34,210 bases of DNA from Seminavis robusta. Lineage: Eukaryota; Bacillariophyta; Bacillariophyceae; Naviculales; Naviculaceae. Below the pieces are notes generated by a model. It ran no database searches. It was given only the letters and a program-made list of their open reading frames with translations, and was not told where the DNA came from. The position numbers were made by a program, and so were the translations under genes. The DNA is taken from contig CAICTM010001203.1 of NCBI GenBank assembly GCA_903772945.1, forward strand, positions 1 through 34,210, in the 5' to 3' direction. Position 1 is the stretch's first letter, and every line of letters starts with the position of its first letter. This document shows, in pieces, positions 27,976 to 34,210 of this stretch.

Positions 27976-29896
27976 TCAGAGCTCAGAGGGTTCGGTGGAC
28001 TCCATTTCATAGGGAACACCACCGCCTTCAAAATCACCGTTGATCTGCACCCACGCCGCCTTGCACTTTTCGGCAACGTGCGCCATTGCCTCGTCGTGCT
28101 GGTTGTCAAGTTGACCCGAAAAGTCCGTGAACAGCTTCCAAAATGGCGATTTCGTAGCGGAGTCCATGTCGTGGAGCTTCGCATCTTCTGCCCGCTGGAC
28201 TGCTTCTTCGGTCACTACCCAAGCATTCATATCCGTCTCAATGTGCAGTTCTTGGATCTCATTCTTGGTTGCCTTCCGAAAGTCCATAATCCGAGATGCC
28301 GCCACCCCCGTTTGCAATTGCGCCTTCTCGTACGCATCAAGAATATTGACCAAGACAGTCTCAAACTTTTCGAGCGTCTTCCGAATCTTCGACTCCAGCT
28401 GTGGAGGAAATGCCGCCAACGCTGACTTGAGCTCTGCAAGAGGCTGATCAAGAAGCTTCATCTCTTGCTGACCCTGATGGCGACGCGCTTCCACCTTGGC
28501 CTGAATACACGCGGACACATCCGCCAGAGAGCTGTGCTTCGTGCTGCACAATTCCGAGAAGTGTAAGACTCCGCGCAAGTCGTCGTGGAGGCGGTTCAGG
28601 GCTTCTTCCTCGGCCTTGGAATTCCATGCTTTTTCTACAAGTAGTTTGGACTCTGACAAGCTAAAATGTAACAGCAGAAAATGAATGGACAACGACAATG
28701 AGAATGACGGTGAGAGAGAGAGAAGCAGCCTCCTTCCAATAGATCTATTTTGGGACAATTCGACTGTGGGAAGACTTACAATTCTGCCACGAAAGGATGA
28801 ACAGCTTGGCGAACGATGGCGTCATCGGCGATGGTGACAGCTGGATCCGCAACATCCTGAACCATATCGTCGATGTTGACCTCGGTGGGATCATTTGCTG
28901 CGACGGTGTCACCCTCATCGGAATCGGAGGAACCGCCGGCAGGCATAGGTTCATCCTCAACGCCACTATTGCCAATGCCACCTTCTTGAACATCACCACG
29001 GATCTGTTTCCACGCCGCTTGGTACAATTCTTCCACACGTGCAACTGCCTGGTCACGCAGCTCGTTCAGCTGCTGGAAGCAATGAAGTTGTGTGTCCATA
29101 AGCGGGGAATCATAGTAGTTCATGCCGTGGAGCTCCTCGATCGCATCTTTGGCTCTCTCCCAAATCTCGTCACGCTTTTGTGAAAGAACTTTATTGGCCG
29201 CCTTGAACAGATCTTCTTGGAGTTCATGCTTGGTTGCCTTGACAAGGTTCACGAGCTGAGTCGTCACTGTCAGGCGCTGTTCCGGATTCTTGTACTTCTT
29301 GTCAAGAATAAGGGCAAGGGAAATCTCAAACGTTTCTTGAGCATCAAGTAGCTTCGAGGACTCCAGAAGCTGTGGTAGGAACGCCTCCATTTCTTCCTTG
29401 AACACTTCAACCCGCGCAGCGTACTTGATGGGAAAATCTTTGCTCGCTTGTCGACGCTGATCTAGACGCTGCTCTTGCTTGGCCTCAACACACGTGTACA
29501 AATCGTCTAGGGAACAGTAGTCACTCCCACACGCCGTCAAGAAAGCCAAGGCTTCCTCCAGCTGCCCCATGTCATCGCCACTATGGATGTAAAAGAAATG
29601 AGGAAGAGAACAAATCCACACGATGAGAGGGAAGCAGTGTTCTCGATCTGTCACTCATTTCACGCGAAGTGTACTTACAGGTTGGCAACAATAGAGTCAA
29701 ACACTTTGTTCATTTTCACCCCATCGGCTCCATCACAGGGTTGGTCGACCATGGCATCACCGCCCATGAAGTCTCCCATTCCGACCGTGGCATCGTCCCC
29801 GTCATTGGCAGAGCCCACTGCCTTCGCCTCCATGGCCATGGCAGGAAGAACAAGGCCCAAGGCCGCCGCGAGAATCAAAATCAATGAAATCTTCAT
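27976..29896 (-). CDS. Secreted protein with two homologous Cx5SLx5C domains, three exons
   Basis: I do not recognise the product. The reading is complement(join(27976..28660,28780..29580,29679..29896)), 567 residues. Introns are 119 and 98 nt, both GTAAGT donors, acceptors TTTTAG and CCATAG, both phase 2. Exon 1 gives the signal peptide (MKISLILILAAALGL..., likely cut at AMA-ME) and a glycine/acid-rich linker. Exon 2 and exon 3 each encode one helical domain with the same layout: C-x5-S-L-x5-C (C-GSDYC-SLDDLYT-C at 29490-29531; C-STKHS-SLADVSA-C at 28507-28548), then V/I-x-AK, a FPPQLES/FLPQLLESS-like helix, a VKATKHELQE/FRKATKNEIQE helix and a YQAAWKQIRGD/CKAAWVQINGD end block. After this block domain 1 has an acidic linker rich in D, E and A. 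The gene at 4231 has the same signal exon and motif, so the two are paralogues. Confidence 0.82.
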
Positions 29897-30149
29897 GGTC
29901 GAGAGAAAGTTTTATTCAAAACAAAGAAAGGACTGACAAACAGCAAGCTGGGTCAGATATAATGAGAGGAAAATAAGGAGGACCCCATGCAAAGCTGCCC
30001 AAATTGAGCGCCGCCGCCGAACCCTTTGCTTTTGTAGAGTTGTGTCGAGTCTGAGAGTCCCTACCAGAATGTTCGGATGGATCTTTCGCGCGCCCAAGAT
30101 TTACGATTGGGTTCCGTTTGACTCGACTCAGTGGACTAACGAAATCCAA

Positions 30150-30181
30150 CAGCCGACAGCCGACAGCCGACAGCCGACAGC
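30150..30181. repeat. Tandem CAGCCGA heptanucleotide array
   Basis: The unit CAGCCGA occurs four full times and a partial fifth time, without mismatch, about 250 bp upstream of the 29896 start codon of the minus-strand secreted gene. Confidence 0.9.
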
Positions 30182-32082
30182 AACCACGCTTCGTCCACCA
30201 TGGTGATTGACTCGTCGCGTCGACGGGTTCTCCTCATCCAATGGCCTCTCTGCAAATTGCAGTCTACCACCTGACCTGAGCTGTCTCCAAAGCAGAAGGC
30301 GGAGCCATCGTGCGCTTTGATTTGGACAAGACAACCAATCTTTCTGTCACCATGTCGTCGCGTGTCGCGTTTTCGCGTTGACTGTGTCCCTTGTTTCCAG
30401 TCAACTCCCTGCTGTTGCGCGTCTTCCTCTCTACAGTACCAGGATCTAGAGATGGAGTGATTTGAGCTGGAGAATGTCCACATCAACAACTAAGAAGACA
30501 TGTCAAACAATCAGCAAATGATGGCGCAAATCGAAAAGAATTGACGGCTCGACTACACAACAACAATTCACATGGACCGACACCTGCGGACGACGGATCA
30601 CGCCGTCGAGTCGGCGGCAACGATTACTGAAGCCGATAGCGATGGACTTACAAACAAAACGACGGCAGCATCAGAAGAAATGTCGACCATGATTTGTTTG
30701 TCCACCGTCTGAATCAAATCGTCGCCAATGATGAAGCTTGGCAGCGCCAGGGTGAGGCAAACCTTCTTCCAGAAGAAGATTGATCTCTTCTTACAACAAG
30801 CCGTCCAAGAAAGCCTTTGGATTCAGGAGGAGGACGTTGTTTGCCGGGTTATCTTGCTACGGAATAGGCCATGGCGAATTCGTCGAGGAGGAGAAGAAAG
30901 GGCATAGCTTTCGCTGTTCGATGGTAAGAATTTATTGATGGAACTGACTGCTTTGACTGAAGAGGATCTTGTTTCGTGTGCCGGAGAGTCGGAGAGGCTG
31001 ACTGTTTACCCTCTCTTAACCTTCCCTTGCACAACAACCAGAGGACGAGCAACAAGTTCAATTTTCCATCTTCTGCTACAACAAATATCCATACCAATTG
31101 TCTGAGAATGTGGAAAAATGGTGTTGCAGCTGTGGATGCGGCCTTTGTTGATTCGATCCCACAAACCAATCCAGATGGACCGGCAGTTGACAACACACAT
31201 GGCCACCAACACACATGGCCACCGACTGATTAACATGAAAGCCACTCGTCTGTCTCCACGTCAAATATTATATAATTAGCAATCTCACTTTTGCTGCATT
31301 TGATAAATTCCCCAATACTACCGGCAGCCGTTCGCTCTCCAACTTCTCCACTTGGTTCACTGATTTCAACAAAGCTAGACCAGCGCCAACAGCAGTGTAA
31401 ACAACTTGGTAGGAAGTTTGGTGGCCTTGCAGCTAAACACCACACAACCATGTCGTCTTTTCTAAGTAGCTATGTTGAATCCACTATAGGTATCAAGACG
31501 AAAACTCTGCCCTCCGTCTCTACCGGTAGTGGCAACACAGAACTAATTTTATATTACTAAACAAGAAGTCACATCAACCAAGGAGGGAAGGATGACGACA
31601 GAAGACCGGACCACCAGACACCCTTTGCGCCAATTAAGGATGAATGACAGCCCGTCAATGCAAAAAGACACAACATTTCTCTCGGCTCTAATCTTGTAGT
31701 TTCTTTTCGACTCTTTGTGACAATCATGGCACCAGTATCAAAGCATCACTTTTGGTTTTGATGTGGCGTACAGTACCGATACCTGAGAAACTAGAACGGA
31801 AAGAGTCGTACCGAAGCTAGCTTCTTCTAGTACGTACGGTGCACCAGCCAAAAAAACAGATTTTCAAATCAAGGGGAGGTTATGTCTCTACGGTACAGCA
31901 ATGGCTTCGACCCACTCAAATGAAGTCACAGACGTCGAGGGGAGCGCATCGGATTTCATTGGCAATTTGGTAGTGATTTTAAGCTTCATTTTGAAGCCTA
32001 AAAGTCAACAACCTTTTGGTCAATTTTGACAGCTCTAGCTAGCCTTCACCAGAGTGTCAAGAATCTTTGAGTTGGCCCTCTG

Positions 32083-32222
32083 CCAGTACTGGTACCGGTA
32101 TAACACCATTGCCATCAAAAGGATCTAAAACCACCTTCTTGACAACACGCAAGGTTTTAGTACTATCCGGATAGTACCGTACCGTACCGTACCTTACCGT
32201 ACCGCATACCGGTACCGTATTA
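32083..32222. repeat. Dense GTACC/GGTAC cluster with palindromes
   Basis: Short words GTACC, GGTAC and TACCG follow one another, including an uninterrupted run around 32175-32200. An 18-bp perfect palindrome with the centre ATCCGGAT lies at 32160-32177. Related clusters lie at 3872-3930, 5926-5955 and 31768-31830, always outside the genes. Confidence 0.8.
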
Positions 32223-32804
32223 CCAATATACAACTGTAGTCACATGATCGAGGGTATGTAGAAAGGGGGAGTTGTATCGACTGGTGGGACTTACCCTATA
32301 GTCATAGTAGTGAGTTCGCCCCTACTTAGGCCTAAGTATGGTTATCCTTTATTGGGGTATGGTAATACATAAAAGTCATTGAGAGTATTTTGCCGGGGAA
32401 AACCAGGCATTTGAGGGTATCCGATACTACTCAAAATAGTACTGTGGGTTGTATCGGCAACCCCAAAATACAACTTTTCGCCTAAGTATCTTTACCAAAA
32501 TACAACTTCAATCGTACCAAGAACAACCATTCACACACAAACGTTCCGGGAAACTCAAAGACTTATGTCCCGGAACCTTCTCTTAGTCCTGAGAGAGGGT
32601 AAACTGCAAAGTCGCTCTACACACTGACGTATCCCGTAGTACGGCCGACTTGGCCGTTGGACCGGATGGTTGATCAGTCAGTGGATCCTCATTCTTCACC
32701 AAATTTGCCATAAAATCGATGGAGTCAACCTGAAAAGGCGAAGCCTCGCTATTTTGTTACTCGTTACTCGCTGTTTTGTTACTCTCGCTCTTTTGTTACC
32801 GACA

Positions 32805-33690
32805 ATGGCGAGGAAGCGCAAGTCACTCGATCAACAATACCGGCCAGCACTCACCAGGTTTATGTCTTGAAGCATGGCCGGCAGACACCATATAATACAG
32901 AGGAGCTTTACACAGGTACGTTGTTGGTTTGTTGGCTCCTTCGCTCCTTCGGCAAATCTGTCATTTCGCTGATCAAACATCATTGCTCACACCATGGTCG
33001 TCTTCTTCACTTTTTCTGTTCTCAGGACCAGCTTCTTGCCATTACACCCACTGATGTCGCCCGGTTCCTGAACTTCCTTGCATATGGGAAGACCAATCCT
33101 GGTCCCAATGATCGCCCCACCCAGAAGAGATCTACCATCTTGAACATACAAGAAGGCATCAGCCATTCCATCCGAACCGCCACTCGCCATGGGCTGTTGG
33201 TCCCAATGTTGGGAATCCACTCGCTCCACGAACGTCAATGGAGTGATCAAAGCTGTGAAGAAGGCGGAGGTCAGGAAGCAGGGAAGGAAATCCAATGTCA
33301 AGCGGATCTCAAGATTCGAGAATTCCGCAAGACAATTCGGATCCTGGAGCGTGATGGAGGTGCAACATTGACCTCACGATCAAGACTCAACCATGATGAA
33401 GGTTCAGTTCCACATGATTGGTCGACTGATGATCTGACGAACATGGAGACATTGGACTTCCGCAGCCACTCCAAGTTTCCAAACATCGCTCTCCAAACCA
33501 GGTATCCTGGAGCAAGAACGTCCAGGAGGAGCGCGATTGTCCTGACCAAATTTTGCTGGGTGCCGCTGACCCTGACTTTTGCGTCCTGATTGCCCTGGCT
33601 ATTTGGATCGAGACTCGGCTTGAGAGGGGACATGGAGATCCCAAGTTTTTGTTTGGGCATTACCGTGTTGACGACGAAGAAGCATTCCTT
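32805..33690 (+). pseudogene. Core-binding-domain (tyrosine-recombinase-like) gene, heavily frameshifted
   Basis: Pieces of one protein family can be followed in order across changing frames. A start-like MARKRKSLDQQ at 32805 ends in TGA at 32868. Then ITPTDVARFLNFLAYGK with a PTQKRST block (about 33040-33160); next STNVNGVIKAVKKAEVRKQG (about 33215-33300, another frame); next DLKIREFRKTIRILE (about 33305-33350); next MMKVQFHMIGR (about 33400-33425); next TNMETLDF (about 33440); finally WSKNVQEERDC and LLGAADPDFCVLIALAIWIE (about 33505-33610). This order matches diatom proteins annotated as core-binding-domain or integrase-like. At least five frame changes make it a dead copy. The GTACG-to-CTCAG stretch 32915-33026 could be an old intron. 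The catalytic R-H-R-Y part is not visible. Confidence 0.75.
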
Positions 33691-34210
33691 GCGCCATCGA
33701 GGCACTGGACGATGCGGTTGCGAATGTCTGCCGGCATCCTATGCTCCAAGCCAGGTTCCATCGCAGCCCAAAGCAAGGCAGGGCCAAGTACCATCGGAAG
33801 GTTGTTGGATGGGTCGTCAGCAAAGAAGTCACATATGGAAGGACAGACATGCTCGCCAATGAACCCATGATCACACCGCTGTCAATCTTGATCGAGTACT
33901 TACGGGCGCTCCAACAGCAAGAGTTCCCGCAACCTTGGCTACGGTCGGCAACTGTTCCAGTCAATGTAGACATGGACAATATGGCCATTCTCTCGCCCTT
34001 CACGAGCCTCATTCTCGGCTTGGTGATGCCACACTCGGCTGATAGGTTGGAGGCAGCTTCCGAAGACTGTGGGTACCAGGCTACCACTGCACTTGCTTGG
34101 CCAGCTCCACGAACTCCGGGTCTTTCCCAGCCTTCTTCAAGACGCGTTTGTACCAGGCGTTGACTCGATCGGCTCCGTCTCAATGTTGTCTCGTCGAGCT
34201 CTTCATCGTT
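33691..34210. other. Right edge, unassigned open frames
   Basis: A plus-strand frame (33741-34163) and an overlapping minus-strand frame (33599-34183) are both open for more than 130 codons. Neither shows a motif I recognise. The plus frame may continue the decayed recombinase-like gene (ALDDAVANVCRHP directly after it), or it may be part of an adjoining element cut by the window end. Confidence 0.35.

Larger units (their letters stand above)
29897..32804. other. Long repeat-rich spacer, no confident gene
   Basis: The left 300 bp should hold the promoter of the two-domain secreted gene. A heptanucleotide array lies at 30150-30181. On the minus strand 30652-30822 is open and ends in a consensus donor (GTAAGT at 30646-30651), but it has no early ATG and no partner exon I can place. 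Frames at 30849-31245 and 31291-31560 look random. From 31760 to 32520 the sequence is full of GTACC/GGTAC words, perfect palindromes (32160-32177, 32323-32338) and scattered ATACAAC/GTTGTAT words. At 32744-32800 a unit containing TTTTGTTAC occurs three times, just before the recombinase-like pseudogene. Confidence 0.45.

Noticed and set aside
30728..30907. 59-codon plus-strand frame beginning MMKLGSARVRQ
   Set aside because: It overlaps the minus-strand stretch with the splice donor, is short, and has no support beyond being open.
1..34210. CRISPR arrays, operons, riboswitches, bacterial signals
   Set aside because: The window is eukaryotic (spliced genes, long spacers); repeats lack the spacer-repeat regularity of CRISPR and no bacterial leader features are seen.

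Overview
This is a nuclear fragment of a photosynthetic stramenopile, most likely a pennate diatom. The signs are short GT-AG introns (73-143 nt), gene-sparse repeat-rich spacers full of short GTACC/GGTAC words, an ISXO2/IS1595 (Merlin-like) transposase, and a decayed 'core-binding domain' tyrosine-recombinase-like gene of a type I know to be abundant in diatoms such as Seminavis. The organism is inferred; there is no rRNA, tRNA or organelle marker in the window.

Layout. 1-1307: no convincing gene. 1308-3705 (-): two-exon coiled-coil protein with possible SUMO-related motifs. 4231-5366 (+): two-exon secreted helical protein. 5367-6871: repeat-rich spacer. 6872-16015 (-): one giant exon for a 3047-residue NBAS/Sec39-type Golgi-ER tether subunit with a TolA-like coiled coil, polyproline linkers and nine acidic tryptophan motifs at its C-terminus. 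16492-18391 (-): lysine-rich, probably nuclear protein whose last 68 residues are cut off by a perfect 67-bp tandem duplication. 18982-20644 (+): transposase broken by one extra G. 22236-25367 (-): membrane-anchored fusion of a methyltransferase-like domain, a small EGF-like knot and a TupA-like ATP-grasp domain. 25767-27006 (+): nucleotide-sugar transporter, divergent from the fusion gene. 27976-29896 (-): three-exon secreted protein made of two homologous exon-encoded domains. 29897-34210: repeat-rich spacer, then a multiply frameshifted recombinase-like pseudogene.

The secreted genes at 4231-5366 and 27976-29896 are paralogues. Both start with an MKIS signal-peptide exon ending in a phase-2 intron, and their next exon carries the same spaced motif C-x5-S-L-x5-C. 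The second gene has a duplicate of that exon. I do not recognise this family; it is the best candidate here for something undescribed.

Several genes belong to the secretory pathway: a tether subunit, a Golgi-type sugar transporter, a membrane-bound glycan- or peptide-modifying enzyme and two secreted proteins. Only the divergent transporter/fusion pair has an arrangement that might reflect shared regulation. All exon joins were read by eye from splice consensus and frame, and are not backed by transcripts.
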